Positions 1 to 8,536 of a stretch of DNA of 64,000 nucleotides are shown here, piece after piece. The translations under genes and the position numbers were made by a program. The notes beneath the pieces are model-generated. The model was given only the letters and a program-made list of their open reading frames with translations. It did not search any database and had not been told where the DNA came from. The stretch's first letter is position 1. The number at the start of each line of letters is the position of its first letter. This DNA is from Jeotgalibaca sp052266715 (GTDB lineage: Bacteria; Bacillota; Bacilli; Lactobacillales; Aerococcaceae): assembly GCA_052266715.1 (NCBI GenBank), contig JBQPRB010000003.1; one strand, given 5' to 3'.

Positions 1-1
1 A

Positions 2-163
2 AAATACGGTGCACATCTCAATAAACACGGCCAACAAATCGCACTTTGGGCGACAAAATTACATTTTAAACATCCTGTGAAAAAGGAGCCGCTAACCATC
101 TACTCAAGCCCACCAAACCAACACCCGTGGAATTTATTTCCAACTGTTATGGACGAAAGTTGA
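2..163 (+). CDS. RluA-family pseudouridine synthase, C-terminal end (partial)
   Basis: Frame 2 is open from the window edge to a TGA at 161-163 and gives 53 residues. They read like the end of RluA/RluD-type rRNA pseudouridine synthases: a KYGAHLNKHGQQIALWA stretch, then HFKHPVKKEPLT and a PW pair near the end. This is the last strand region of the catalytic fold, after the active-site Asp, which lies outside the window. In this family the enzyme isomerises uridine in RNA. Only the tail is seen, so the RluA/RluB/RluD subtype cannot be told. The following MFS gene starts 41 bp later with its own ribosome binding site. Confidence 0.65.
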   Translation, partial: KYGAHLNKHGQQIALWATKLHFKHPVKKEPLTIYSSPPNQHPWNLFPTVMDES

Positions 164-204
164 AAATGGGAGTAGAATCAAGTAATTAACAGGAGGGTAA
201 ATGA

Positions 205-1416
205 ATGACAAAAAGTAAAAAATACGTATTAATAACAATTATAGCCTGTGCTCTTGCGGCTTCATCCGTCGGTTTGAACATCAACTTGAATGGTCTGTAC
301 ATCCAGCCCGTCTCACAAGCAATCGGCGTTTCAACAGGAGCATTTTCATTACACTCCACGTTCATCAGTATTGGGATTGCGGTTGGTTCCATATCTGTTC
401 CTGCATTCTTAAAGAAATTTGATTATCGTCTCATTGTCCTCGTTGCCAGTGTAGTCGCGGCAGTGATGACTTTTTTAATGTCACTTTCGAGTCAAGTGTG
501 GATGTTTAGCGTCCTGGGCTTTATTCGTGGCTTCTCATCAGCATTCTTTGGCTTTGTTGGGTTACAATTTCTTATTAATAACTGGTTTATTGCGAAACAT
601 GGTTTAGTTACGAGTCTTGTTTTCAGTTTCGGTGGGGTGGCAGGTGCTATTCTTTCACCAATCGTTTCCAGTTTGATGGAGTCACAAGGTTGGCAAGCGG
701 GTTACATCATTCAGTCTGTATTGTACCTGGTGTTTGCTTTACCAGCGCTTTTCATCCCATTCAAAGCAACACCGCAACAAGAAGGACTGGAACCCTATCG
801 AGATGGTGAACAAGTCAAAACAGCTCAAGCAGGAGATTTCAAATCTGAAGTCAAACCATTCACCTACAAAACAAAAACCTTTGTCCTTGTCATTTTGGTG
901 AGCATTTTTGCGACGGCGTTAACGGGCATGGTCCAACATTTACCAGGCGTTGCAACCGACTTTGGTTTTTCAACTGCCGTCGGTGCGATGATGATTTCTG
1001 CAGCTATGATTGCAAATATTATTTTCAAACTGCTGGTCGGAGTCTTGAATGATAAAAAAGGAGCCATTTTTGCCAATTTGGTAATGGTTCTGGCAGTTAC
1101 TTCTGGATTCGGGTTGTTGCTTTTAGGGGCAAGCCAAATTTTCATGCTGAGTGGTAGTTTCATGTTCGGGTCCATCTACGGCTTAACAGCAGTGGGTATG
1201 GCACTTTTCATCAAGCATCTTTATCCGATTGAACATTTTGGAAAAGTTTTCCCAATCGTGAATTTTACCCAAAATATTGGTGCAGCTTTCGCCATTTCCA
1301 TTTATGGATTCAGTTATGACTTAAGCGGAGGCTATACTCTGGCTGTTGTGGCATCCATGGTAGTAGCCGTCCTGATTGGAGCCTTAATCTTATTAGCAGA
1401 CAAAAGTGTGAAGTGA
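205..1416 (+). CDS. MFS transporter
   Basis: A 403-residue, very hydrophobic protein with about 12 membrane segments split into two halves by a charged loop near residues 185-225. This is the major facilitator layout. The loop sequence LNDKKGA in the second half resembles the conserved MFS cytoplasmic loop motif. The length and the lack of long soluble parts fit an MFS_1 member such as the oxalate/formate antiporter-like group; the substrate cannot be read from sequence. The start at 205 is set by AGGAGGG at 191-197, 7 bases upstream; an ATG at 201 is out of frame. A terminator overlaps the stop codon, so it is probably a single-gene unit. Confidence 0.8.
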   Translation: MTKSKKYVLITIIACALAASSVGLNINLNGLYIQPVSQAIGVSTGAFSLHSTFISIGIAVGSISVPAFLKKFDYRLIVLVASVVAAVMTFLMSLSSQVWMFSVLGFIRGFSSAFFGFVGLQFLINNWFIAKHGLVTSLVFSFGGVAGAILSPIVSSLMESQGWQAGYIIQSVLYLVFALPALFIPFKATPQQEGLEPYRDGEQVKTAQAGDFKSEVKPFTYKTKTFVLVILVSIFATALTGMVQHLPGVATDFGFSTAVGAMMISAAMIANIIFKLLVGVLNDKKGAIFANLVMVLAVTSGFGLLLLGASQIFMLSGSFMFGSIYGLTAVGMALFIKHLYPIEHFGKVFPIVNFTQNIGAAFAISIYGFSYDLSGGYTLAVVASMVVAVLIGALILLADKSVK

Positions 1417-1434
1417 AAACTTCGCACTTTTTTT
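1402..1434 (+). terminator. Rho-independent terminator after the MFS gene
   Basis: AAGTGTGAAGT pairs with ACTTCGCACTT across a GAAA tetraloop and is followed by a T tract. The hairpin includes the MFS stop codon. Confidence 0.85.
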
Positions 1435-1449
1435 CATGTCCCGTTATAA
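1421..1449 (+). promoter_or_regulatory. Possible sigma-A promoter of the EIIA gene
   Basis: TATAAT at 1444-1449 is a perfect -10 box. The best -35 at 17 bp spacing, TTCGCA at 1421-1426, is weak and lies inside the preceding terminator. The EIIA start follows 30 bp later. Confidence 0.45.
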
Positions 1450-1478
1450 TAGAAACAAATAACAAAGGAGGGGCTTCT

Positions 1479-1901
1479 ATGGAAAACTTGACTGCCTTTG
1501 ACGTGCGCGCAGCAAATGGTGCCCATGCAATCCGTATGGCAGGGAATCTCTTGATTGAAGCGGGGTACGTTACCGAACGTTACGTCGGCAAAATGATCCA
1601 GACCTACGAGAGCAATACACGTTATTTCGTCATTGCGCCTGGAGTCGCAATCCCACACCAACGGCCGGAATTAGGTGCTTTAAAGACCGGTGCGGCTATC
1701 ATCACCCTGAAAAAACCAATCAATTTTGGCAACCCGGCGAATGATCCCGTTGATACCGTCATCGCCTTTTCAGCTGCAGATGACGAAGCCCATCTCAAGG
1801 TCGTCCGCCAAATTGCCCAATTTCTGCAAGAAAATGTGAATTCGAAAAATCAGGAGCAATTAGAATTGTTATTGAAAAAAATACTTGAGAATGCTATCTA
1901 G
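1479..1901 (+). CDS. PTS EIIA component, fructose/mannitol/ascorbate type
   Basis: The 140-residue product is a stand-alone type-2 PTS EIIA domain. These proteins take phosphate from HPr on a histidine and pass it to EIIB in the cytoplasm. The phosphorylated His should be H60 in GVAIPHQRP, the usual sequence context. The open frame extends back to 1413, but ATG 1479 is chosen because AAAGGAGGGG lies 8 bases before it and the upstream residues would run through the terminator of the previous gene. No EIIB or EIIC gene is nearby, so it is an orphan that either serves a permease encoded elsewhere or has a regulatory role. Confidence 0.85.
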   Translation: MENLTAFDVRAANGAHAIRMAGNLLIEAGYVTERYVGKMIQTYESNTRYFVIAPGVAIPHQRPELGALKTGAAIITLKKPINFGNPANDPVDTVIAFSAADDEAHLKVVRQIAQFLQENVNSKNQEQLELLLKKILENAI

Positions 1902-1926
1902 TTTCAAACTGGATAGTGTTTTTTTA
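1894..1926 (+). terminator. Terminator after the EIIA gene
   Basis: CTATCTAGTTT pairs with AAACTGGATAG (one G-T) across a two-base loop; seven Ts follow a short GTG. Confidence 0.85.
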
Positions 1927-1932
1927 TACTCA

Positions 1933-1980
1933 TTGATAGCATTACTTTTGTTTGCTAATATAGACAACGTAAGCGTTTAC
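1933..1980 (+). promoter_or_regulatory. Promoter and LacI-type/cre operator of the alpha-glucosidase gene
   Basis: TTGATA (1933-1938), a 17-bp spacer and TAATAT (1956-1961) form a good sigma-A promoter. GTAAGCGTTTAC at 1969-1980, just after the start point, matches the core of LacI-family and CcpA operators. Repression by CcpA or by a maltose-type LacI regulator is likely. Confidence 0.7.
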
Positions 1981-1997
1981 GAATTGGAGGTAAAAGA

Positions 1998-3617
1998 ATG
2001 AATTGGTGGAAAAACAGTGTGATTTATCAAATCTATCCTCGGAGTTTTCAAGACTCAAATAATGATGGTATTGGGGATATTCCCGGCATTATTTCGCATC
2101 TGGATTACCTTGAAAAATTAGGTGTTGATGTCATTTGGTTGGGGCCGGTGTACCAATCTCCTGGTGATGACAACGGCTATGATATCAGCGATTACCAAGC
2201 AATCAATCCTGAGTTCGGGACCATGGAAGATTTGGATAATCTTATTAATGAAGCAAAAAAACGCAATATCGGCATCGTCATGGACCTGGTCGTAAACCAT
2301 ACTTCCGACGAACATGAATGGTTCCTGGAAGCAAAAAAAGGCAAGGACAATCCTTACCGCGATTACTATATTTGGCGTGATCCTGTCGATGGTGGTGTGC
2401 CAAATGACATGAAATCCACATTCAGTGGTCCGGCGTGGGAATTCGACGAAGCAAGCGGCCAGTATTACTTGCACTTATATAGTAAAAAACAACCTGATTT
2501 GAACTGGGAAAATGAAGAGATGCGCAACAAAATTTACGAAATGATGACGTTCTGGCTGGAAAAAGGTATTGCTGGCTTTAGAATGGATGTCATTGATCAC
2601 ATCGGTAAAGTTCCCGATGAAAAAATCATTACCAATGGACCGAAATTGCATGATTATATCCAGGAAATGAATCACAGATCTTTTGGGAATTACGATGTGA
2701 TGACCGTAGGCGAAACGTGGAGTGCGACACCGGCCGATGCACCGCTGTACTCAGACCCGCAGCGCAAAGAACTTTCCATGGTATTCCAATTTGAACATAT
2801 CGGGCTGGATGAGCAACCCGGCAAGTCAAAATGGGACCTCAAACCGCTGAATATCATTGATTTAAAAAAGACACTGACAAAGTGGCAAACCGAAATTGGC
2901 GAAAACAGCTGGAACAGTCTTTTCTGGAATAATCATGACACCCCGCGTATTGTTTCACGATGGGGTAACGACAACGAATACCGCGTTGAAAGTGCGAAGC
3001 TTTTCGCGATTCTGTTGCATTTGATGAAAGGAACGCCTTATATCTATCAAGGTGAAGAGATTGGGATGACCAACCGCGAACTTTCCGATATTTCCCAAGC
3101 ACGGGATATCGAAACGATTAATATGTACCATGACCGCCTAGGTTCCGGGTATGACGAAGCGGCTATTTTTGAATCCCTCAATGCGAAAAGTCGTGACAAT
3201 GCGCGCACCCCGATGCAGTGGAAGGATACTAAAAACGCAGGATTCACAACTAACGAACCGTGGATTCCAGCCAATCCGAACCACGAAACCGTCAACGTGG
3301 CCAATGCTCTAGAAGATCCAAATTCCGTTTTCTTTACCTATCAAAAACTGATTCAACTGCGGAAACAAAACCCGCTCATCGTCCATGGCAACTACACCTT
3401 ACTGCTTCCGGACCACGAAACTATTTTTGCATATGAGAGGGAGTATGAAGGGGAGAAATGGGTAGTGGTCGCAAATTTGAGCGATTTTGAAGCAAGATTG
3501 GATTTAAAAACTACGCCAACTGAGACAATTATCAGCAACTACAATAAGACGTATGATCATTTAGCAGGTATTAAATTGGAACCTTATGAAGCATTTGCGG
3601 TGAAGGTGCTAAGCTAA
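1998..3617 (+). CDS. malL: GH13 alpha-glucosidase (oligo-1,6-glucosidase / dextran glucosidase type)
   Basis: A 539-residue cytoplasmic enzyme of the GH13 oligo-1,6-glucosidase group, about full family length. The N-terminal WWKNSVIYQIYPRSFQDSN and the MDLVVNHTSDEH region are diagnostic. Catalytic residues are D197 (nucleophile, in GFRMDVID), E239 (acid/base, in VGETW) and D314 (in NNHDTPR). The Val after the nucleophile is the state usually found in enzymes that prefer alpha-1,6 bonds. It would release glucose from the non-reducing end of isomalto-oligosaccharides or similar sugars. TGGAGG lies 7 bases before the ATG. It has its own promoter, operator and terminator. The choice between malL and dexB names is uncertain. 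Confidence 0.88.
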   Translation: MNWWKNSVIYQIYPRSFQDSNNDGIGDIPGIISHLDYLEKLGVDVIWLGPVYQSPGDDNGYDISDYQAINPEFGTMEDLDNLINEAKKRNIGIVMDLVVNHTSDEHEWFLEAKKGKDNPYRDYYIWRDPVDGGVPNDMKSTFSGPAWEFDEASGQYYLHLYSKKQPDLNWENEEMRNKIYEMMTFWLEKGIAGFRMDVIDHIGKVPDEKIITNGPKLHDYIQEMNHRSFGNYDVMTVGETWSATPADAPLYSDPQRKELSMVFQFEHIGLDEQPGKSKWDLKPLNIIDLKKTLTKWQTEIGENSWNSLFWNNHDTPRIVSRWGNDNEYRVESAKLFAILLHLMKGTPYIYQGEEIGMTNRELSDISQARDIETINMYHDRLGSGYDEAAIFESLNAKSRDNARTPMQWKDTKNAGFTTNEPWIPANPNHETVNVANALEDPNSVFFTYQKLIQLRKQNPLIVHGNYTLLLPDHETIFAYEREYEGEKWVVVANLSDFEARLDLKTTPTETIISNYNKTYDHLAGIKLEPYEAFAVKVLS

Positions 3618-3620
3618 TAA

Positions 3621-3875
3621 AAATAGCCGGGGCTGGGAGTTATTTCCCAGCCCCGGCTATTTCACCGAATATTTGCTTCGTAAACGTGCTCAAAAAGGCA
3701 GCCCCGGCGTCACTTTGTCATGGTTGTTGCTGCTTCAGCAGCTTACAAACATGATACACTTGGGCGTCAGCCCACAGTGCCTCCATAATAATGCTCAGAT
3801 AGTCTGCGACCATCTTCCGCTTATTCGCTCCAGTGATCCGGGGCTAAACGCCTTTTTTCCCACTCTCGGCTATTT
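3621..3875. repeat. MITE-like intergenic element with terminal inverted repeats
   Basis: The ends are imperfect inverted copies: 3621-3638 and the complement of 3858-3875 match at 15 of 18 positions and begin AAATAGCCG. Inside are a strong hairpin at 3622-3661, a long-range pair GCCCCGG (3701-3707) with CCGGGGC (3838-3844) extended by AAAAAGGC and GCCTTTTTT, and two smaller stem-loops (around 3718-3756 and 3757-3780). There is no convincing protein. It fills the gap between the alpha-glucosidase stop and the DUF937 stop, three bases from the latter. It could be a non-autonomous mobile repeat or a structured RNA read from the minus strand. Confidence 0.55.
3622..3661. terminator. Bidirectional terminator hairpin
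   Basis: A perfect 17-bp stem (AATAGCCGGGGCTGGGA and its complement) with a six-base loop. A-rich sequence on the left and a short T run on the right suggest it serves the alpha-glucosidase gene and transcripts coming from DUF937. Confidence 0.75.
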
Positions 3876-3878
3876 CAA

Positions 3879-4505
3879 TTAAAAGAACATTTTCAATACA
3901 TCATCCAAAATACCATCATCACTATCTTTGGCCTTCTTGGCATCATTTCCGCCTGTTAAGCCGCCGAGTAATTCACCCAATAAGCCTTTCTTGCGGGTAT
4001 CTTCTTGTAAGGACTTCGTCACTTTTTTAGCAGTTGCTTGCGTTTCTTTCTGTACACCCGCTTTATCAAGATGCTTTTCATTTTTCATGTCTGCTAGATA
4101 TTTCAATACGACCGGTGCCAACAACACCAATACACGTTTGACCGCAGCAGGTGACATCCCAACGGAATTTGCAATCCGGTCAATTATCGAACCTTTGTCG
4201 TTGAACACATGGCCCAGAATCTTGTCGCCGTCTTCCGGATCCACTTGTTCTGCCACTTGATTGACTGATTGATACTGTTTGACATCCTGGTGTTTCGTCA
4301 AAGCCTCGTTTAGCGATTCCAAGCCTTTTTCATCTGCCGCGTTACGTTGCAGGGCTTGTAAAATGGCCGGCAAACCTACAGCCGCTACTTTGCCAAAGTC
4401 AGTCGCACTGACATCCGCACGTTTCGCCAACGTTTGCTTTTCAGCGGCCTGATCGTTATCCACAAATAAATCCAGTAAACTTCCTACATTATCAAATAAT
4501 CCCAT
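3879..4505 (-). CDS. DUF937 domain protein
   Basis: A 208-residue soluble protein starting MGLFDNVGSLLDLF. It fits the DUF937 (YidB-like) family: an N-terminal helical part with ADVSATDFGKVAAVGLPAIL, a central segment with VFNDKGSIIDRIANSVGMS and a hydrophobic VLVLLAPVVLKYLADM helix near residues 125-142. The C-terminal 60 residues are charged with a Gly-rich LLGELLGGLTGG stretch. The function of the family is not known. A GGGGT box precedes the start. It stands alone on the minus strand, convergent with the alpha-glucosidase gene, and its stop abuts the MITE-like element. Confidence 0.75.
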   Translation of the reverse strand: MGLFDNVGSLLDLFVDNDQAAEKQTLAKRADVSATDFGKVAAVGLPAILQALQRNAADEKGLESLNEALTKHQDVKQYQSVNQVAEQVDPEDGDKILGHVFNDKGSIIDRIANSVGMSPAAVKRVLVLLAPVVLKYLADMKNEKHLDKAGVQKETQATAKKVTKSLQEDTRKKGLLGELLGGLTGGNDAKKAKDSDDGILDDVLKMFF

Positions 4506-4642
4506 TTTAAATACCCCGTTTCTTTAATAGATATTTTCATTTTATAAAAGAAACCGAATACATACAAATAAAAGCCCTTCTCTAGAGTGTCTATCTAATT
4601 TTGATTAAACTGTTCATATTTCCCAAATTCAAATTCACATGA

Positions 4643-4687
4643 TAAAATGAAAGCGGACACACAATGCCCAGTGATTAACACAGGGCA
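4643..4687 (+). promoter_or_regulatory. Candidate -10 box and palindromic operator before the ABC operon
   Basis: TAAAAT at 4643-4648 could be a -10 box; no good -35 is seen. A 23-bp palindrome at 4665-4687 (TGCCC-A-GTG, centre ATTAA, CAC-A-GGGCA) lies between it and the AAAGGAGG site of the binding-protein gene. Perfect symmetry of both arms suggests an operator or a 5'-UTR hairpin. Confidence 0.5.
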
Positions 4688-4708
4688 ATATAAAAGGAGG
4701 AATTATAA

Positions 4709-5953
4709 ATGAATAAGAAGTTTATTTTACCAATGCTTATCGCAGGTAGTTTTCTTTCTTTAGCGGCCTGTGGTAATTCAGGCGGAGATTCCGACACCGT
4801 CACTTTATATGTTTCCGGAGACGTTTCTGAAGGGAGCGCCTATGCGCAAATGGCAGAAAAGTACGAGGAAGAAACCGGCGTTCACGTTGAAGTGACCGAC
4901 GTCCCTTACGCCGATTTAACAACAAAAATTTCCACTGCTGTCCAATCCGATGACGCGCCGGATGTTGCGCGTGTATCAGGTGTCGTACCTGATTGGGCAG
5001 ATTACCTGATGGACTTATCTGATGTCGCAGAATCAGCGAAAACGATTGAATCCATCACCATAAAAAATGAAGAGGGCGTTGTCAAAGCGATCCCGACCGA
5101 TATCACCGCGGTGGGTATGTTCATCAATACTGAACTTTATGACGAAGCCGGTGTTTCCTATCCGACTTCCGAAGATGATATTTGGACTTGGGATGAATTC
5201 GTGGCCGGACTAGAAGAAATCATGGACAAAACGGACGCCCGTTTCGGACTTGTGATGGATGCTTCAGACCACCGTCTCCGTGCATTTACTTATCAATTTG
5301 GCGGTAAAGATTTCTTCTTGAATGAAGATGAAACTTCTTACATGACTGACGAAGAAACGATTGAAGCAATTGAATATTTCAAGGAACTCAATAACAACGG
5401 TATCATGCCGAAATCGGTCTGGACTGCTGGTGAAGATGCTTCCGCAATGTTCAAGAGTGGCCAAATCCCAGCTTACATGTCTGGTAGCTGGCAAATAAAA
5501 GACTTCTCGGAAAATATCGATTTCGAATGGAAAGCTGTTTATATGCCTTATGAAGAAGTACGTGCAACCAATATGGGCGGTAACTTCATGGTTGGCTTTG
5601 AAAATGGGGCAAACCCGGAAGGGGGCCGCGCCTTTATCGAGTGGCTTTACCAACCAGAGAATTACACGCAACTAGCGACTTATGCGGGTTACTTACCTGC
5701 ACTTGAGGGCGTAAGCGTTGAATATGATAGTGGCCAAGAAGCTTACGATATTTATATCAACGAAATCACAGCAGCCGATGAAGTTTCCGGTAAACAAACA
5801 TCCGATGGCGTGTCCCGGACGATGCGTGGTTATACAGGACTGACCGGTGCTTACCGTGATTCAGTCGTTCAATATTTGAATGACGAGATTGAGATCGACA
5901 CAGTGATTGAGAATACCATCGAAGATTATAACAATGGGTATTTAGAAAAATAA
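4709..5953 (+). CDS. Sugar ABC transporter substrate-binding lipoprotein
   Basis: A 414-residue extracytoplasmic binding protein of the carbohydrate-uptake (SBP family 1) class. A signal peptide ends in the lipobox LAAC, so C21 would carry the lipid anchor. Typical features follow: VTLYVSGDVSEGSAY strand, DAPDVARVSGVVPDW and GSWQIKDFSE. It captures an oligosaccharide for the two permeases downstream. A strong hairpin between this gene and the permeases probably keeps binding protein in excess. The ATPase is not in the operon; a shared MsmK/MalK-type ATPase elsewhere is expected. The substrate is not identifiable; an adjacent GH13 enzyme makes alpha-glucosides possible but unproven. Confidence 0.85.
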   Translation: MNKKFILPMLIAGSFLSLAACGNSGGDSDTVTLYVSGDVSEGSAYAQMAEKYEEETGVHVEVTDVPYADLTTKISTAVQSDDAPDVARVSGVVPDWADYLMDLSDVAESAKTIESITIKNEEGVVKAIPTDITAVGMFINTELYDEAGVSYPTSEDDIWTWDEFVAGLEEIMDKTDARFGLVMDASDHRLRAFTYQFGGKDFFLNEDETSYMTDEETIEAIEYFKELNNNGIMPKSVWTAGEDASAMFKSGQIPAYMSGSWQIKDFSENIDFEWKAVYMPYEEVRATNMGGNFMVGFENGANPEGGRAFIEWLYQPENYTQLATYAGYLPALEGVSVEYDSGQEAYDIYINEITAADEVSGKQTSDGVSRTMRGYTGLTGAYRDSVVQYLNDEIEIDTVIENTIEDYNNGYLEK

Positions 5954-5960
5954 ACACCCC

Positions 5961-5998
5961 GGATTAGATCCTGATTTCCGGATCTAATCCGTTTTTTT
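5961..5998 (+). terminator. Intra-operon terminator/attenuator
   Basis: GGATTAGATCC and GGATCTAATCC pair perfectly (11 bp) and precede a GTTTTTTT run, between the binding protein and permease genes. Confidence 0.85.
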
Positions 5999-6018
5999 AA
6001 ATAAAGGAGGGAAGGGAA

Positions 6019-6891
6019 TTGCTAACAAAATTAAAAAGAAATAAATGGCCGCTCATCTTCACCGGTACCAATATCATCTTATTTATCCTATTCTTTTTAC
6101 TACCCGCAATTCTCGGGTTTTATTATTCACTAACGGATTATAAAGGCTTCTCAACGCCGAACTTCATCGGCTTTGAAAATTATACGGAATTATTCCAGGA
6201 CCCAAGTTTCTACCGTGCGCTCTTGCGAACCTTCCGCTATGCCATTACGCTTGTACCACTGATTTATGTCGTTTCCTTGAGCATCGCCTTGCTCCTCAAC
6301 AGTAAATATGCCAAGGGACGCGGCTTGGGACGGATTGTTATCTTCCTACCCTGGACCATCTCGGGAATCATTGCTGGGGTCATTTGGAAATGGCTCTTTG
6401 GGGAACATTTCGGATTTATCAACTATGTTATTTCCGTCATTGGTGGCGAACCGCTTCCGTGGTCGTCCAGTGCAAATGCTGCCTTCTCAGTAATCGTCAT
6501 GGCTGCTCTATGGGGTGGGACAGCCTTCAACATGCTCCAATTTTCTAATGCGCTAAAAAATATTCCGGCCTCGCTCTATGAGGCAGCCGACATGGATGGG
6601 GCAAATAGTCGACAAAAGTTCTGGAACATTACCTTGCCGTCCATCAAGCCGACCTCCTTCATGGTTATCTTGTTGGGATCCATTGGGTCCATGAAAGAAT
6701 TCGCGCTCGTCCAATCATTGACTGGTGGTGGACCAGGGACGTCGAACGTTTTTATCGTGCAATACATCTACCAAACTGGTTTCGAAAAAAGACGAGTGGG
6801 CTATGCGAGTGCCGCATCGATGGTGCTCTTCGCCATCCTGCTATTGCTGGGTCTCGTGCAAATGCGAATAGGGGGGAAGAAACGTGACTAA
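6019..6891 (+). CDS. ABC sugar permease, MalF type
   Basis: A 290-residue membrane protein with six predicted helices and the binding-protein-dependent permease EAA loop (YEAADMDGANSRQKFWNITLP near residues 189-209) that docks the ATPase. The start is a TTG at 6019, preceded by AAAGGAGGG and AAGGG; no ATG is available nearby. It overlaps the next permease by 8 bp, so the two are translationally coupled and form the membrane pore of the importer. Confidence 0.85.
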   Translation: MLTKLKRNKWPLIFTGTNIILFILFFLLPAILGFYYSLTDYKGFSTPNFIGFENYTELFQDPSFYRALLRTFRYAITLVPLIYVVSLSIALLLNSKYAKGRGLGRIVIFLPWTISGIIAGVIWKWLFGEHFGFINYVISVIGGEPLPWSSSANAAFSVIVMAALWGGTAFNMLQFSNALKNIPASLYEAADMDGANSRQKFWNITLPSIKPTSFMVILLGSIGSMKEFALVQSLTGGGPGTSNVFIVQYIYQTGFEKRRVGYASAASMVLFAILLLLGLVQMRIGGKKRD

Positions 6892-7735
6892 AAAAACCTA
6901 CGATATTTCAAAGCTACACGACAGGACCGCGACAATCTTGCTTACAACAGCACTTCTGATTGTTGTTGTGCTATATAGTTTTCCCTTACTCTGGTTTGTG
7001 TTAAGTTCCTTCAAACCTGGCTCGGAATTATTCACATATCCATTGAGTATCTTGCCGGAAAACCCGACACTCCAAAACTATAATGCAGCCTGGAATAGTC
7101 TGGATTTTTTTCGGTACTTTGGCAACACCATGATTTCTTCTGTTGTAACTACCATCTTGACCGTATTTGCCAGTGCGACCTGTGGCTACGCTTTTGCTAA
7201 ATACGACCAAAAATGGCTTAATTTCTTTTTCATTTGTATCATCGCAACGACGATGCTGCCAACTGAAGTTATCATGAACCCAGTGTTCATTATTATCCGT
7301 GAACTCGGACTGTACGATAGCCTGGCGGGCATCATCATTCCGTCCATCAATACCGCAACCGGCATTTTTATGTTCCGAACCTTTTTCGTATCCGTGCCCG
7401 ACGACCTCGTTGAATCTGCACGAATTGATGGTGCGACCGATGGGCAAATTTTCGCACGCATCATGTTTCCGATTGCCAAGCCTGTCATCCTGACGCTCAG
7501 TATTTTTTCATTTCAATGGCGTTGGAATGACTATATTTGGCCATTGATTGTTTTGAACGATCCCAAAAATTACACGTTGCAAGTTGCCCTCAGAGGTTTG
7601 GTCGGCGCCGAGAATATCAACTGGACCATTCTTATCGCCGCATCCGTCGTCTCGATTATTCCGTTGCTACTCGTGTTTATTGTATTCCAACGGTACATTA
7701 CCGATGCAAATATCACAACCGGATTGAAAGGATAA
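6884..7735 (+). CDS. ABC sugar permease, MalG type
   Basis: A 283-residue six-helix permease starting at GTG 6884 inside the end of the previous gene (AGGGGGGAAGAAAC upstream). The EAA loop is ESARIDGATDGQIFARIMFP, followed by the usual final helices. It completes the ABC importer of this operon. Transcription ends at the hairpin right after the stop. Confidence 0.85.
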   Translation: MTKKTYDISKLHDRTATILLTTALLIVVVLYSFPLLWFVLSSFKPGSELFTYPLSILPENPTLQNYNAAWNSLDFFRYFGNTMISSVVTTILTVFASATCGYAFAKYDQKWLNFFFICIIATTMLPTEVIMNPVFIIIRELGLYDSLAGIIIPSINTATGIFMFRTFFVSVPDDLVESARIDGATDGQIFARIMFPIAKPVILTLSIFSFQWRWNDYIWPLIVLNDPKNYTLQVALRGLVGAENINWTILIAASVVSIIPLLLVFIVFQRYITDANITTGLKG

Positions 7736-7736
7736 G

Positions 7737-7858
7737 AACTCGGCAGTATATGTGTGAGTAGGCACATTTACTGCTGAGTTTTTTTATAAATCGGAAGAAA
7801 AACCCTCAAAAAAAGATTCTAGTTCCGACTTCAACCCAAAAGTCGGAACTAGAATCTT
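7737..7858. repeat. Inverted half-site array, TCGG(C/A)A type, about 51-bp pitch (includes a terminator at 7737-7785)
   Basis: Alternating half-sites: TCGGCA 7740 (+), TGCTGA 7772 (-), TCGGAA 7791 (+), TTCCGA 7823 (-), TCGGAA 7843 (+). Steps are 32, 19, 32 and 20 bp. The first pair forms a terminator hairpin (7737-7748 with 7769-7780, then Ts). The last pair forms a perfect 19-bp hairpin, 7813-7831 with 7840-7858. The same words and steps recur at 31871 and 39175. It lies between convergent genes. Confidence 0.7.
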
Positions 7859-7878
7859 CAAAATCAATTTTTATTTCA

Positions 7879-8490
7879 TCATTTCACGCGGAAATGCCGC
7901 CAGTACTTTTTCCGCAACAAACAATAATACAAGGCTACAGGGGCGCTGAACAAAAACAGAACGCCGACCACCGAAAAGCGCCAGTTCAACAGCCAAATCG
8001 CTCCAACACCGACAAGCATCCCTAACGATTGCAACGGGAACATCCACGGCAAAACCAGACTATCCTTCAGTTTCTGCCAAGGTGAACCTGCCAGGGTTCC
8101 ATAAAATATAAAGAAGTAACTGATAGTCAAAAAAATAATGACCCACAACACCACAAAAACCGGCATCACCACTGGAGCAAACGTCGCTATGACACGGTAA
8201 TTAACCCAGGAAAAAGCCAGCACCGCATACAATGGGATCATGAATCGGATGCTTTCATTCCAGACCCGGCGGTAAACTTCATAAAAGAATTCATTGATGA
8301 CAACGTCTTTCCTTTCCCAAATCAAGGCACGCAACACTGCACATAAGGCGAGGGTGGCAGGACCAATGCCTAAGAGGACACCGCCAGCCAACACCCCAAC
8401 AAACCATAAAATATTCAAATAAACCAACGAGCTAAACCACTGCATGGTCCGCATCAAACCGTGGCTAAGTGTTTCTTCTGATTCATACAT
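7879..8490 (-). CDS. DUF624 (YesL-like) membrane protein
   Basis: A 203-residue protein with about five hydrophobic segments, starting MYESEETLSHGLMRTMQWFSSLVYLNILW, a typical DUF624/YesL beginning with GIGPATLALCAVLR after the first helix pair. YesL-family genes usually travel with YesMN-controlled carbohydrate transporters; their job is unknown. Here it is alone, divergent from the LacI gene, and its promoter carries a cre-like box, so it responds to sugar supply. A second paralogue sits at 47757. Confidence 0.8.
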   Translation of the reverse strand: MYESEETLSHGLMRTMQWFSSLVYLNILWFVGVLAGGVLLGIGPATLALCAVLRALIWERKDVVINEFFYEVYRRVWNESIRFMIPLYAVLAFSWVNYRVIATFAPVVMPVFVVLWVIIFLTISYFFIFYGTLAGSPWQKLKDSLVLPWMFPLQSLGMLVGVGAIWLLNWRFSVVGVLFLFSAPVALYYCLLRKKYWRHFRVK

Positions 8491-8536
8491 AAAGCCCTTT
8501 ACACCCCTTTTTTGGTGACGACTGCTATTTCTTTAT

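Noticed and set aside
3627..3843. CCCCGG words 51 bp apart in the 3621-3875 element as a seventh periodic array
   Set aside because: Only one interval fits; the other copies do not keep the alternating order or spacing, so it may be chance.
3673..3882. Open frame of 69 codons in the MITE-like element
   Set aside because: No ribosome binding site, no family resemblance, and it runs through paired arms of the structured element.
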